Below, in pieces: positions 54,762 through 63,497 of a stretch of 64,000 nt of DNA. This stretch comes from JAKOVR01 sp031415655 (lineage in GTDB: Bacteria; Actinomycetota; Acidimicrobiia; Acidimicrobiales; Acidimicrobilacustridaceae): contig JANOSD010000016.1 in assembly GCA_031415655.1 (NCBI GenBank), forward strand, positions 30,702 through 94,701, written 5' to 3'. Position 1 is the stretch's first letter. Every line of letters begins with the position of its first letter. The position numbers were made by a program, and so were the translations under genes. Under the pieces are notes generated by a model. That model did not search any database. It had not been told where the DNA came from and saw only the letters and a program-made list of their open reading frames with translations.

Positions 54762-55528
54762 CGGGACTCCAACTCACGGTCCAGCGCGTCGGTGGAACGA
54801 GCCGACCGTCGCAGCCATCGGGCAACGGCATCGACGTGCAGCGCGGCCGCCGCGGAAGCGAGGACGGCATCGCCAGCAGCGAGCTGCTCGTAGATGGCCT
54901 CGTGCTCGCGGATCGACTGCTCGAGTTCGGCTGCCCCGTGGCGACTCCGGACCAGACGCCCGCGCTTGGTCCGAGCGGCGAGCCCGGCGCTCAGGGTCCG
55001 TAGTGCGGCATTTCCCGTGGCCTGCACGATGAGGTCGTGGAACTGCTCGTCGAGCCTGACGAACCGCTCCCCGTCTCGCTCCACCCGGAGCTCGTCGAGC
55101 ACGCATCGGATCGCGCTCAGCTGATCGCCGGTCATCCGACCAGCGGCGATCGATGCCGCTCCAGCGTCCAGAAGACGTCGAATCTCGAAGATCTCGTCGA
55201 TGGTCGACTCCGTCGCCACTCGTCCGACGAGGTTCAGCCCACCGAGCAGCGTCGTGCCATCGAGGGCAGTGACGTAGGTGCCGTCTCCGACTCGCACGTC
55301 GAGGACACCGAGATAGGACAGGACCCGCACTGCTTCGCGCAGCGAGCTTCGCGATACCCCGAGGCTCGCTGCGAGCTTCGCCTCGGGCGGAAGGCATTCC
55401 CGCGGTCCCAGCTGGCCGCTCGCGATCAGGTCGACCACGGCATCGATGACTCGTTCCACCGCTGATCCCGCGGCCACGTCGGCCGGGCCCGGATCTGCAC
55501 CCATCGGTGTTTCGTGTGGCGGGACCAT
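54758..55528 (-). CDS. GntR-family (FadR subfamily) regulator of the fucose cluster
   Basis: The 256-aa protein has an N-terminal winged helix (VERVIDAVVDLIASGQLGP, KLAASLGVSRSSLREAVRVL) and a C-terminal all-helical FCD ligand domain (about 110-230: IFEIRRLLDAGAASIAAGRM, FHDLIVQATGNAALRTL). FCD regulators usually sense a sugar acid or carboxylate and repress neighbouring genes. It is the first gene of the leftward operon and lies across a 123-bp divergent region from the dehydratase. The ligand is unknown; an L-fuconate derivative is plausible. Confidence 0.9.
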   Translation of the reverse strand: MVPPHETPMGADPGPADVAAGSAVERVIDAVVDLIASGQLGPRECLPPEAKLAASLGVSRSSLREAVRVLSYLGVLDVRVGDGTYVTALDGTTLLGGLNLVGRVATESTIDEIFEIRRLLDAGAASIAAGRMTGDQLSAIRCVLDELRVERDGERFVRLDEQFHDLIVQATGNAALRTLSAGLAARTKRGRLVRSRHGAAELEQSIREHEAIYEQLAAGDAVLASAAAALHVDAVARWLRRSARSTDALDRELESR

Positions 55529-55578
55529 GACTCGACCCTAGCTCAAATCATCTGACCTTTAGGCCCCCGGGGGAAGAA

Positions 55579-55598
55579 GCGGGCCCCTTGGGACCCGC
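55579..55598. promoter_or_regulatory. Inverted repeat in the divergent fucose promoter region
   Basis: GCGGG-C-CCC-TT-GGG-A-CCCGC: arms match at eight positions per side. It is followed by an AT-rich stretch (AAATATAACCT) that could be a -10 region for the rightward operon. It is the best operator candidate for the GntR regulator. Confidence 0.5.
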
Positions 55599-55651
55599 CA
55601 AATATAACCTAGACTTGCCAGCCGGCCCGACGTTCAACTAGAAAAGCTCCG

Positions 55652-56977
55652 ATGTCTTACCGCAACCGGGTCGATGTGTATGAGGTCTTCGACGTTCGAT
55701 TCCCGACCTCGACGACGCTTCTGGGCTCGGATGCGATGAACCCTGACCCCGACTACTCGGCTGCCTACCTCCGCATGGCGACCTCTGACGGAGATGTCGG
55801 CAACGGGCTCGTCTTCACGATCGGCCGAGGCAACGATGTGCAGTGCGCCGCCATCGAGGCGCTGCGGCCGCTACTGGTCGACTTCGACGTCGACCGCCTT
55901 GAATGCGACCCCGGTTCGCTGGCTCGACACCTGCTCGCCGACAGTCAGTTTCGTTGGCTCGGACCCGAGAAGGGCGTCATGCACATGGCGATCGGAGCGG
56001 TGGTGAACGCCGGTTGGGACCTTCTGGCCCGGCGAGCGAACCTGCCGCTGTGGAAGCTCCTGGCGACCATGCCGGCCGCGGCCCTGTTGACCAGTGTTGA
56101 CTTCCGCTACATCTCCGATGCGCTCACCTACGACGAGGCACTCGACATCCTCACGGCGCGGCTGGACGGCCGAGACGACCGGATCGACGAGCTCGACCGC
56201 GTCGGGTACCCCGCGTACACCACCGCACCCGGCTGGCTCGGCTACTCCGACGAGCTCCTCGTCCAGTTGGCCACCGAGGCGGTGGCCGATGGATTCCGTC
56301 AGATCAAGCTCAAGGTCGGCAGCAATCTCAACGACGACGTCCGACGGGTGCGACGGGCACGCCTCGCCGTCGGACCAGACATCGGGATCGCGCTCGATGC
56401 CAACCAACGTTGGGGCGTTGCCGAGGCCATTGCCTGGACCAATGCGCTCAGCGACTTCGACGTCGCGTGGATCGAGGAACCGACGAGTCCCGACGATCTC
56501 GTCGGTCACGCGGCCATCGCCCGTGGCGTGGCACCGATCGCCGTCGCCACCGGCGAGCACTGCCACAACCCGATCATGTTCAAGCAGCTCCTCCAACTCG
56601 AAGGAGCTGACGTGATACAGATCGATGCCACCCGTGTCGGCGGTGTCGGAGAGCTCATCGCAACGCTGCTCCTAGCCGAGAAGTTCGGCAAGCGGGTCTG
56701 CCCCCACGCCGGCGGAGTTGGACTCTGCGAGATGGTGCAGCACCTCTCGTTCTTCGACTACGCGGCCGTCTCGGCCTCGATGGACGGACGAATGATCGAG
56801 TGGGTCGATAGCCTCCACGACAACTTCTTGGCCCCCGCTTCGGTGGTGAACGGCCGATACCTCGCTCCGGTCCACGCCGGCTTCAGTACCGAGATGCACG
56901 GGTCGTCCATTGCCGACTACCTCTACTCTGCGGCCACAACCAGCGGTACGGGCGCTCGATCGGTGGCCACGCCGTGA
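55652..56977 (+). CDS. L-fuconate dehydratase (enolase superfamily)
   Basis: The 441-aa product is a mandelate-racemase/fuconate-dehydratase type enolase. Visible active-site residues are Lys219 and Lys221 (IKLKV), Asp249 with Asn251 (ALDANQRWG), Glu275 (WIEEPTSPDD), Glu302 (ATGEHCHNP) and His352 (VCPHAGGVGL). The long form, with the DFRYISDALTYDEALDILTA insertion, is that of L-fuconate dehydratases. It converts L-fuconate to 2-keto-3-deoxy-L-fuconate. Its stop overlaps the SDR start by four bases. Confidence 0.93.
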   Translation: MSYRNRVDVYEVFDVRFPTSTTLLGSDAMNPDPDYSAAYLRMATSDGDVGNGLVFTIGRGNDVQCAAIEALRPLLVDFDVDRLECDPGSLARHLLADSQFRWLGPEKGVMHMAIGAVVNAGWDLLARRANLPLWKLLATMPAAALLTSVDFRYISDALTYDEALDILTARLDGRDDRIDELDRVGYPAYTTAPGWLGYSDELLVQLATEAVADGFRQIKLKVGSNLNDDVRRVRRARLAVGPDIGIALDANQRWGVAEAIAWTNALSDFDVAWIEEPTSPDDLVGHAAIARGVAPIAVATGEHCHNPIMFKQLLQLEGADVIQIDATRVGGVGELIATLLLAEKFGKRVCPHAGGVGLCEMVQHLSFFDYAAVSASMDGRMIEWVDSLHDNFLAPASVVNGRYLAPVHAGFSTEMHGSSIADYLYSAATTSGTGARSVATP

Positions 56978-57732
56978 GCGCAGGCGAGTTCGCCGGGCGC
57001 GTCGCCGTCATCACCGGCGGCGCTTCGGGTATCGGCGCCGCGACGGCAGGCGAGTTGCAGGCGCGTGGTGCCCACGTGGCCGTGCTCGACCTTCGGCCCA
57101 GCGATGACCGCTCGTTGTTCGCGGTCACGTGCGACGTCGGTGACGACGCCTCGGTCGAGCAGGCCATCAGGACCTGCGTCGAGCGCTTCGGCCAACTCGA
57201 CGTCGTCGTGAACAACGCGGGCATCGGGGCGCAAGGCACCGTCGCCACCAACTCCAGCGCCGAGTGGATGCAGGTGCTGAACGTCAACCTGTTGGGGATG
57301 GTCCGGGTGGCACGAGCCGGGCTCCCCCACCTCCTCGCCTCAGACCGCGGCGCGATCGTCAACGTCGGCTCCATCGCCGGCTGGGCGGGCCTCCCCCAAC
57401 GAGCGCTGTACAGCGCGTCGAAAGGTGCCGTCCATGCGCTCACGCTGGCCATGGCCGCCGATCACGTTCGAGATGGGGTACGGGTCAACGCCGTCGCGCC
57501 CGGCACCGCCGATACCCCCTGGGTCGGTCGTCTCCTCGATACGGCCGAAGACCCCCAAGCCGAGCGAGCGGCACTCGCCGCCCGACAACCCATCGGCCGC
57601 CTCGTATCCGCCGACGAGATCGCCCACGCCATCTGCTATCTCGCCAGCCCGCTCTCAGGGTCGACCACAGGGACGATCCTCGGCGTCGACGGCGGCATGG
57701 CCGGGCTGCGACTTCGTCCACCGTCGCGATGA
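56974..57732 (+). CDS. SDR, predicted 2-keto-3-deoxy-L-fuconate dehydrogenase
   Basis: A 252-aa classical SDR: TGGASGIG (14-21), the NNAG segment VVNNAGIGAQG, catalytic Ser in VGSIAGWAG, Tyr146 and Lys150 (YSASK), and the substrate-loop start VAPGTADTPW. Translational coupling to the dehydratase and the next step of the pathway point to oxidation of 2-keto-3-deoxy-L-fuconate at C4. The acidic residue after beta2 (VLDLRP) favours NAD+. Confidence 0.9.
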   Translation: MSAGEFAGRVAVITGGASGIGAATAGELQARGAHVAVLDLRPSDDRSLFAVTCDVGDDASVEQAIRTCVERFGQLDVVVNNAGIGAQGTVATNSSAEWMQVLNVNLLGMVRVARAGLPHLLASDRGAIVNVGSIAGWAGLPQRALYSASKGAVHALTLAMAADHVRDGVRVNAVAPGTADTPWVGRLLDTAEDPQAERAALAARQPIGRLVSADEIAHAICYLASPLSGSTTGTILGVDGGMAGLRLRPPSR

Positions 57733-57767
57733 GCCCGACCATCACACCCAAGCCGGAGCCGTAGACA

Positions 57768-59132
57768 ATGTTGGAATCACTCAGGTCGCTCGTCCAGCTA
57801 CGCGAGTTCGAGCACGACCGCGTGGAGCGAGCACTCCAACGTTGCGGCAACATCGCCGACGTCCGCAAGATGGCCCAGCGCAAACTGCCAGGCGGCGTCT
57901 TCGACTACATCGACGGAGGCGCCGAGGACGAGATATCCCTTCGCCGGAACGGCTCCGCCTTCGCCGACCTCGCGCTGCACCCGACGGTCCTACGCGACGT
58001 CAGCAACGTGGACCTAACCACAACGCTGCTCGGGACCACCAGGCCATCACCGATCGTGCTCGCGCCGACCGGTTTCACCCGGATCGCCCACCCCGACGGC
58101 GAGCTCGCCGTCGCTCGTGCGGCAGCGAAGCACGGCATGGCCTATGCGCTGTCCACCTTGGGGACCCGCAGCATCGAAGACGTCGCGGCCGCGGCGTCGA
58201 GTCCGTTGTGGCTCCAGGTGTACGTCTGGAAGGACCGTGCGATGGTGGCCGACATGATCCTTCGGGCCGAGGCCGCCGGGTACGAAGCCCTGGTCGTCAC
58301 CGTCGACACCGCCGTCCTCGGACGCCGCGAACGCGACGTCCGTCGCGGGTTCACGCTCCCACCCCGAATCGGCCCATCAACGCTCATAGATGGGGCCCGC
58401 CATCCACGCTGGACCATCGATCTCCTACGCAACGAACCCATCACCTTCGCCAATGTCGCAGGCAAGGAAGGAATCGACGGCACCACGGCCATCTCACTCA
58501 GCGACTACATCAACGAACAGTTCGACCAGGCCCTCAGCTGGGACAGCCTCAACTGGATCCGGGAAGTGTCGAACCTCAAGATCATCCTCAAGGGAATACA
58601 ACGCGTCGACGACGCCACGCGCGCCGCGGCCGAGGGAATCGACGCGATAGCACTCTCCAACCACGGCGGACGCCAAATCGACGGCACGCTGGCTCCCATC
58701 GAACTCCTACCCGACGTCATCGACGCGGTAGGCGGCGACATCGACGTGATCTGCGACGGCGGCATCCGCCGAGGAAGCGACATCATCAAAGCCTGTGCGC
58801 TCGGAGCCGACGCCGTGATGCTAGGTCGGCCCTACCTCTACGGATTGGGCGCCGGCGGCCAACGCGGCGTGGAGTGGGTTCTCGACCACCTGACCGAAGG
58901 GATGCAGCGAACGATGGCGCTCTGCGGCCGGCGGACCATCGACGAGCTAACCAACGACCTCGTGGTCAGACACTCCTCTGAGACGCGTCCCTTCCATGCA
59001 ACCGGTCCCGGGTCCGCATCGGGTCCCCCGCCCATGACGCCCGCATCGTGGCAATCGCGATCGACGGCGTCACGGCCTCCCCGCGACGCGACGGCAGCAC
59101 AGTCGGTACGCAGCGATCGGGAGCACGTATGA
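57768..59132 (+). CDS. FMN-dependent alpha-hydroxy-acid oxidase, predicted L-lactate dehydrogenase/oxidase
   Basis: The 454-aa protein is a glycolate-oxidase-family flavoenzyme: FDYIDGGAEDEISLRRN, VLAPTGFTRIAHPDGE, the catalytic His299 in LSNHGGRQIDG, and the FMN phosphate motif DGGIRRGSDIIKACALGAD with VMLGRPYLYGLGAGGQ. In this pathway L-lactate is released by the FAH-type hydrolase, so oxidation of L-lactate to pyruvate completes the route. The last 45 or so residues are Pro/Ser-rich, differ from the family and overlap the next gene; their coding value is uncertain. Confidence 0.9.
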   Translation: MLESLRSLVQLREFEHDRVERALQRCGNIADVRKMAQRKLPGGVFDYIDGGAEDEISLRRNGSAFADLALHPTVLRDVSNVDLTTTLLGTTRPSPIVLAPTGFTRIAHPDGELAVARAAAKHGMAYALSTLGTRSIEDVAAAASSPLWLQVYVWKDRAMVADMILRAEAAGYEALVVTVDTAVLGRRERDVRRGFTLPPRIGPSTLIDGARHPRWTIDLLRNEPITFANVAGKEGIDGTTAISLSDYINEQFDQALSWDSLNWIREVSNLKIILKGIQRVDDATRAAAEGIDAIALSNHGGRQIDGTLAPIELLPDVIDAVGGDIDVICDGGIRRGSDIIKACALGADAVMLGRPYLYGLGAGGQRGVEWVLDHLTEGMQRTMALCGRRTIDELTNDLVVRHSSETRPFHATGPGSASGPPPMTPASWQSRSTASRPPRDATAAQSVRSDREHV

Positions 59133-60856
59133 ACGTCGTGGGGTGGGCGAAGGCCGAGATCGAGATCGCACCCGAAGGTCGAGCCATGAACGGCTACGGC
59201 ATGTGGAACCATCGAGCCCGGGGCCGTCAGACGCCGCTCTACGCGCGAGCGTTCCACCTGACCGACCCCAAGGGTGCGACGGCGATCGTGTGCTGCATCG
59301 ACATGGCGATGATCAACCACTCCATGCGCGCCGGCGTGTGTGAACGGCTGAACTCGGAGCTCGGCGACGACTTCGCCGAGGAAACGTTCCTGTACACCGC
59401 TACCCACACCCACTCGTCCCCTGGTGGTTGCGGATATGAGGCGCTGTACAACGTGGTCACTCCCGGGTTCGTGCCCCGACACCTCGAGGCGGTCATCGAC
59501 GCCACGGTCACCGCCATCCTCGCCGCCCGCGACGCCGCAGCCCCCACCGAACTGGGACTCGCCCGAGGCGAGTTCGGCCCCGACGTCAAGGTGGCGTGGA
59601 ACCGGTCACTGCGAGCGCACAACCGCAACCCCGAGGTGACACCACGGCCCTCGACACAGACGCACCTGGCCCTCAACCGGCAGATGGACGTCATCACCGC
59701 CCGTCGCGATGGCGACCTGGCCGCGATGGTCAGCCTGTTCGGGGTCCACGCCACCTGCATCGGAAATACCCTCGACCGCCACGACGGTGACAACAAGGGG
59801 TACGCGTCGGCCGAGGCCGAGAAGCGGATGGCGGAGGACGTGCCCGACGGACCCGACCCGGTGGCGATCTTCGCTCAGGCCACGGCGGGAGACGTGTCGC
59901 CGCATTTCCACGGCGAGGGCGAGTGGGCTCGCCGAAAGGCGATCACCGGCGAGGCCGAGTACGCGTACGCCAAGCGCAACGGAGAGGTTCAGAGCGAACT
60001 TGCGCTCGCCGCGGCCGCGTCCGGTGAAGCATCGAAGCTCGACGGAGACATCGACGGCGTCCTCATTTACGTGGACTTCACAAATCAGCGGGCCGACCCG
60101 CGATTCGCCGATGGTCACACCGACGCCTGGACGAGCGAGCCGTGCCTTGGCGTGGCGTTCTTCGAGGGAACCCGGGTCGACGGCCGGGGCATGCCCCACG
60201 CAGCCGGCGTATTGGCAACCGGCATCGCCCGAGCCCTTCGGTGGTGGCGAATGCGACGCTTGGACTCGATGCCGATCACGGGCGCGGCCTATTTTCGTCG
60301 CCTCTATGCGGCCCAGGGTCCGAAGGACATCCTCATGGAGGCCGGGCGCAAGACGCTGTTGGGTCAACCGATCGCCCAGGTACGGCTGCCCGATGTGGTC
60401 GACCCGTCGGTCAAGGAGCTCAAGCGTCTGGCCCGATCGGGCGCCATCGAGCGGAGCCCGCTGGTGCCCACCGTGCTGCCGCTCCAGATCGTGCGGATCG
60501 GGTCTCTCGCTGTCGTTTGCTGCCCCGGCGAGTTCACCACCATCGCCGGCCGACGGTTGGTTGACACCGTCGCCGACGTGCTGGGCCCAAGCGGGATCGA
60601 CGACGTGCTGATCTGCACCTACAGCAACGACTACATGGGATACGTGACCACCCATGAGGAATACCAGGAGCAGGCCTACGAGGGCGGCAACACCATCTTC
60701 GGGCAGTGGACACTGGCCGTCTTTCAAACCCAGTTCGAGGAGTTGGCTTCCCAGCTGGCCCTGGCACCGCCGGATCGCACACACGACCGAAACACCCGCC
60801 CCGAACCGGTGCCAGCCGACGAGCTGGCCTCACGCACCAACCTGCCAGTTCGGTAG
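59129..60856 (+). CDS. Neutral/alkaline ceramidase-like hydrolase
   Basis: From ATG 59129, which overlaps the upstream TGA as ATGA, the 575-aa protein has the neutral ceramidase N-terminal domain. Zinc His residues occur in ATHTHSSPGG (H93, H95) and SLFGVHATC (H207), and the amidase nucleophile motif is AGDVSPH (S257). Late Glu/Tyr ligands occur in the region CTYSNDYMGYVTTHEEYQEQ. No signal peptide is seen, unlike secreted ceramidases, so it may act on an intracellular amide or ester. Its place in a fucose operon suggests a substrate related to glycoconjugate breakdown, but that is speculative. Its last 273 bp recur at 62563. Confidence 0.85.
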   Translation: MNVVGWAKAEIEIAPEGRAMNGYGMWNHRARGRQTPLYARAFHLTDPKGATAIVCCIDMAMINHSMRAGVCERLNSELGDDFAEETFLYTATHTHSSPGGCGYEALYNVVTPGFVPRHLEAVIDATVTAILAARDAAAPTELGLARGEFGPDVKVAWNRSLRAHNRNPEVTPRPSTQTHLALNRQMDVITARRDGDLAAMVSLFGVHATCIGNTLDRHDGDNKGYASAEAEKRMAEDVPDGPDPVAIFAQATAGDVSPHFHGEGEWARRKAITGEAEYAYAKRNGEVQSELALAAAASGEASKLDGDIDGVLIYVDFTNQRADPRFADGHTDAWTSEPCLGVAFFEGTRVDGRGMPHAAGVLATGIARALRWWRMRRLDSMPITGAAYFRRLYAAQGPKDILMEAGRKTLLGQPIAQVRLPDVVDPSVKELKRLARSGAIERSPLVPTVLPLQIVRIGSLAVVCCPGEFTTIAGRRLVDTVADVLGPSGIDDVLICTYSNDYMGYVTTHEEYQEQAYEGGNTIFGQWTLAVFQTQFEELASQLALAPPDRTHDRNTRPEPVPADELASRTNLPVR

Positions 60857-60864
60857 TGAGCCAT

Positions 60865-60897
60865 CCCGGGTTTGGCGCAGTGCGGGTCAAACCCGGG
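60865..60897. terminator. Hairpin between ceramidase-like and GH4 genes
   Basis: CCCGGGTTTG (60865-60874) and CAAACCCGGG (60888-60897) are perfect complements around a 13-base loop. It lacks a T run and may attenuate rather than end transcription before the GH4 gene. Confidence 0.55.
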
Positions 60898-60954
60898 GGG
60901 ACTCAGATGGCATACAAGTCGCCCCGATGAGGGGTCCAACCAAGGAGTAGACGA

Positions 60955-62313
60955 ATGAGCGAACCGAAGATCACGTTGATCGGAGCGGGCGGGCTGTCGT
61001 TCGGGCCGACGATGGTGAACGACGTGATTCACACACCCGCCCTCCGGGGAGCGCGACTGGTATTGCACGACGTGAACGAGGAACGCTTGCTCCGGGCCTA
61101 CCGGTTCGCCAGCAAGCTCAATGCCGCCAATCACTCACCGGTGATCATCGGCTACTCCACCGATCCCGGGGAGGCGCTCGATGGGGCTCAATTTTGCCTG
61201 AGCAGCGCCGAGTTCGGCCGCTTCCCGTATTGGCGGCAGGACTACGAAATTCCTCGGCGCTACGGTGCCACGCAAGTCAACGGTGAGAACGGTGGGCCGG
61301 GGGCGGTGTTCCATTCGTTGCGCAGTATCACCAATACCCTGAGCATTTGCGCCGACATCGAGAAGTACTGCCCGGACGCGTTCCTCCTGAACCTTTCCAA
61401 TCCGATGAGCCGGGTGACGCTGGCCATCAACCGGGGCACCAAGGTGCGCAATGTCGGCATGTGCCACGAGATGCCGATCGGCGTGATTCGTATCGGACGG
61501 ATGCTCCGTGTTCCGCCGTCAAAGATTCACGCCAAAGCATCAGGCATCAATCACTTCACGTTCTTCACCGAGATGGTCGACACCCGCACCGACACCGACC
61601 TCCTCCCCCGGGTGAAGGCGCTGTTCGCCAAACGGTTCTTCGACGATCGGCCCACCATCACGCGACTCGCTGCCCTCTCGGAGCAACGCCCGGTCCTTGG
61701 GCTGCTCGTCGATCAGCTCTACCAGCTCTACTCACCGTTGGTGGCCCACATGGTGCGTACCTATGACGTGGTCCCATGTTCGGTCGACAGCCACATCGGC
61801 GAGTACCTCCCGTTCGCCCACGAGATCGGTCACCAGCCGGCCCACGTCGACCAGTTCGCCCGAATCGACAAAGTGTTCGAGCGGGTCACCTCCTGGGTCG
61901 CCGACACCAAGTTCCCGGTCCCCGTGCATCGATTGGGTCACAGCCTTGAAGAGATCATCCCGATCGTGTCGGCGATGTTCACCGGTGAGCGACGAAGGGT
62001 GATGGCGGTCAACGTGCCGAACCGGGGGTACCTCCCCAACGTGGCCGAGGGGGCGATCGTGGAGGTGGGCGCTGAAGTCGACGGTGACGGTATCCACCCC
62101 GAGATGATGCCGCCGGTAGCCGAACCAATCGCCTCCCACATCGCCACCCAGGTGCCGTTACAGGACCTGATCGTGGAAGCCGCGCTCACCCGAAACCGCG
62201 ACCTTGCGTTACAAGCAGTGATCGACGACCCGGCATCACCCGCCGACCCCGTCGCCTGTCGAGCAATGTTCGACGAACTCGCCGCCCTGCAGGCCGAGCA
62301 CCTTCCCTTCTGA
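60955..62313 (+). CDS. GH4-family glycosidase (NAD+/Mn2+-dependent alpha-glycosidase)
   Basis: The 452-aa product begins with a nucleotide-binding fold (ITLIGAGGLSFGPTMVNDVI). It has the GH4 metal motifs NVGMCHEMPIG (C170, H171) and GINHFTFF (H200), and the downstream core DSHIGEYLPFAHE with NVPNRGYLPNVAEGAIVEVG. GH4 enzymes cleave alpha-glycosides (galactosides, glucosides or others) by a redox mechanism using NAD+ and a metal. The specific sugar is not readable. GGAGTAG precedes the ATG at 60955. It is flanked by two copies of the ceramidase 3' end. Confidence 0.9.
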   Translation: MSEPKITLIGAGGLSFGPTMVNDVIHTPALRGARLVLHDVNEERLLRAYRFASKLNAANHSPVIIGYSTDPGEALDGAQFCLSSAEFGRFPYWRQDYEIPRRYGATQVNGENGGPGAVFHSLRSITNTLSICADIEKYCPDAFLLNLSNPMSRVTLAINRGTKVRNVGMCHEMPIGVIRIGRMLRVPPSKIHAKASGINHFTFFTEMVDTRTDTDLLPRVKALFAKRFFDDRPTITRLAALSEQRPVLGLLVDQLYQLYSPLVAHMVRTYDVVPCSVDSHIGEYLPFAHEIGHQPAHVDQFARIDKVFERVTSWVADTKFPVPVHRLGHSLEEIIPIVSAMFTGERRRVMAVNVPNRGYLPNVAEGAIVEVGAEVDGDGIHPEMMPPVAEPIASHIATQVPLQDLIVEAALTRNRDLALQAVIDDPASPADPVACRAMFDELAALQAEHLPF

Positions 62314-62379
62314 TCAGAGTTGACCCATCGCCGGGCGGCGTCGGCGTGCCCTAAAGGGGCCCTTTACGGGCCGATCGAG

Positions 62380-62557
62380 CACGAAACCAACGCGGAGTTC
62401 CGCGGTCGCTGGGCTCCTGCTCGCGGGAACCACCTTCGAACCAGGCACGAGCAACGTCATCTACATGTCGACGCAGGTGTTCGGATACGACGACCACGGC
62501 GTCATCCTGCAGTACTTCGATACCGCCGCAGCGTTCGATTCCGCGGAGAAATCCTGA
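62380..62557 (+). pseudogene. Short gene remnant, family uncertain
   Basis: A 43-codon frame (GTTFEPGTSNVIYMSTQVFG then GVILQYFDTAAAF) ends at TGA 62555, and an earlier frame reads GPIEHETNAEFRGRWA. Composition is protein-like; a SnoaL/NTF2-type end is possible but unproven. It is directly followed by the duplicated ceramidase fragment. Confidence 0.45.
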
Positions 62558-62562
62558 ATCTC

Positions 62563-62833
62563 GGCCCAAGCGGGATCGACGACGTGCTGATCTGCACCTA
62601 CAGCAACGACTACATGGGATACGTGACCACCCATGAGGAATACCAGGAGCAGGCCTACGAGGGAGGTCACACCATCTTCGGGCAGTGGCACTGGCCGTCT
62701 TTCAAACCCAGTTCGAGGAGTTGGCTCGCCAGCTGACCCTGGCACCGCCAGACCGCACACACGACCAAACACCCACCCCGAACCGGTGCCGGCCGACGAG
62801 CTGGCCTCACGCGCCAACCTGCCAGTTCGGTAG
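62563..62833 (+). pseudogene. Duplicated 3' end of the ceramidase-like gene
   Basis: This 271-bp segment repeats 60584-60856 almost exactly, starting at GGCCCAAGCGGGATCGACGA and ending at the TAG. Two single-base deletions (within CAGTGG-CACTGG and ACGACC-AAAC) shift the frame, so it encodes nothing functional. It lies 250 bases downstream of the GH4 gene. Confidence 0.92.
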
Positions 62834-62872
62834 CGGCCCGACCTGACCACAGCTGCAGACGTGTCAAGGGTT

Positions 62873-63112
62873 TTAAGACCACTGGCTTGCTTCTGCAGTT
62901 TTGATTTTGGCGTTGCGGTTGGGGACGTTGATCCAGGCATCCTGGGGTAGTTCGAGCGGGACGGGTTTGCGGTTCAAGCGTTCGGGGTTCGCAGTGAAGG
63001 CCCCGATGAGGGTGGCGGCCCGGTCGGCTTCGATGCGCTCGGCGTCGCCGTAGTGAACTCAGGCCGGTGTGAGCAGCGATATGCCGGAGTGGTAGTGGTG
63101 CTCCAGGGGTGG
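62873..63112 (-). mobile_element. Remnant of an IS3-type transposase gene (C-terminal end)
   Basis: The minus strand reads HHYHSGISLLTPA, a TGA (63059-63061), then VHYGDAERIEADRAATLIGA, FTANPERLNRKPVPLELPQD and AWINVPN to a stop at 62873. This is the typical end of IS3-family OrfB transposases (integrase-core tail with the TPA-VHYG and NPERF-like signatures and a terminal WIN-P). The DDE core is missing and an internal stop is present. Confidence 0.82.
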
Positions 63113-63335
63113 GGTCCGGAGTGAGACTTGATTCGCCCTGGCCTTTTCGGGCGCTTCGGATCTCAGCGGGGAGTGACCAAGTCGAGTCGGTCCCAGTTGC
63201 GGCGCGAAGGAAGACGTGAACACCCGCCGGCGGACTACCTGAACACACCACCCAGGCGGTGGGACTACTTGACCTTCTCTGCACAGGAGTCGTAGCCGCG
63301 CATGATCGAGGAGATCCGGATCCTCAGTACGGTCT

Positions 63336-63497
63336 GTGGTCGCCATCTCACGGGCAGCACCCGCAATACCGTGTTCAACGACAAGCAAACAGGGGTCAGC
63401 TTCGCATAAACCCGGTATTCGCTAAGAGGGCACCCTGAGGGTGCCGAGAGCTCGTCCGGGCTGTGACCTGCGACGACTCGTTTGCGGCACGTTCAGG
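63336..63497. repeat. Dispersed repeat R2, longest copy (C)
   Basis: The left part (63336-63432) matches 50149-50246 and the right part (63405-63497) matches 46664-46756. It includes the 17-bp palindrome GGCACCCTGAGGGTGCC. It lies just outside the insertion-sequence remnant at the right end of the fucose region. Confidence 0.85.

Noticed and set aside
57425..58981. A 518-aa Arg/Pro/Thr-rich plus-strand frame across the SDR and oxidase genes
   Set aside because: Composition is that of an out-of-frame high-GC shadow; the other frame encodes intact enzymes.
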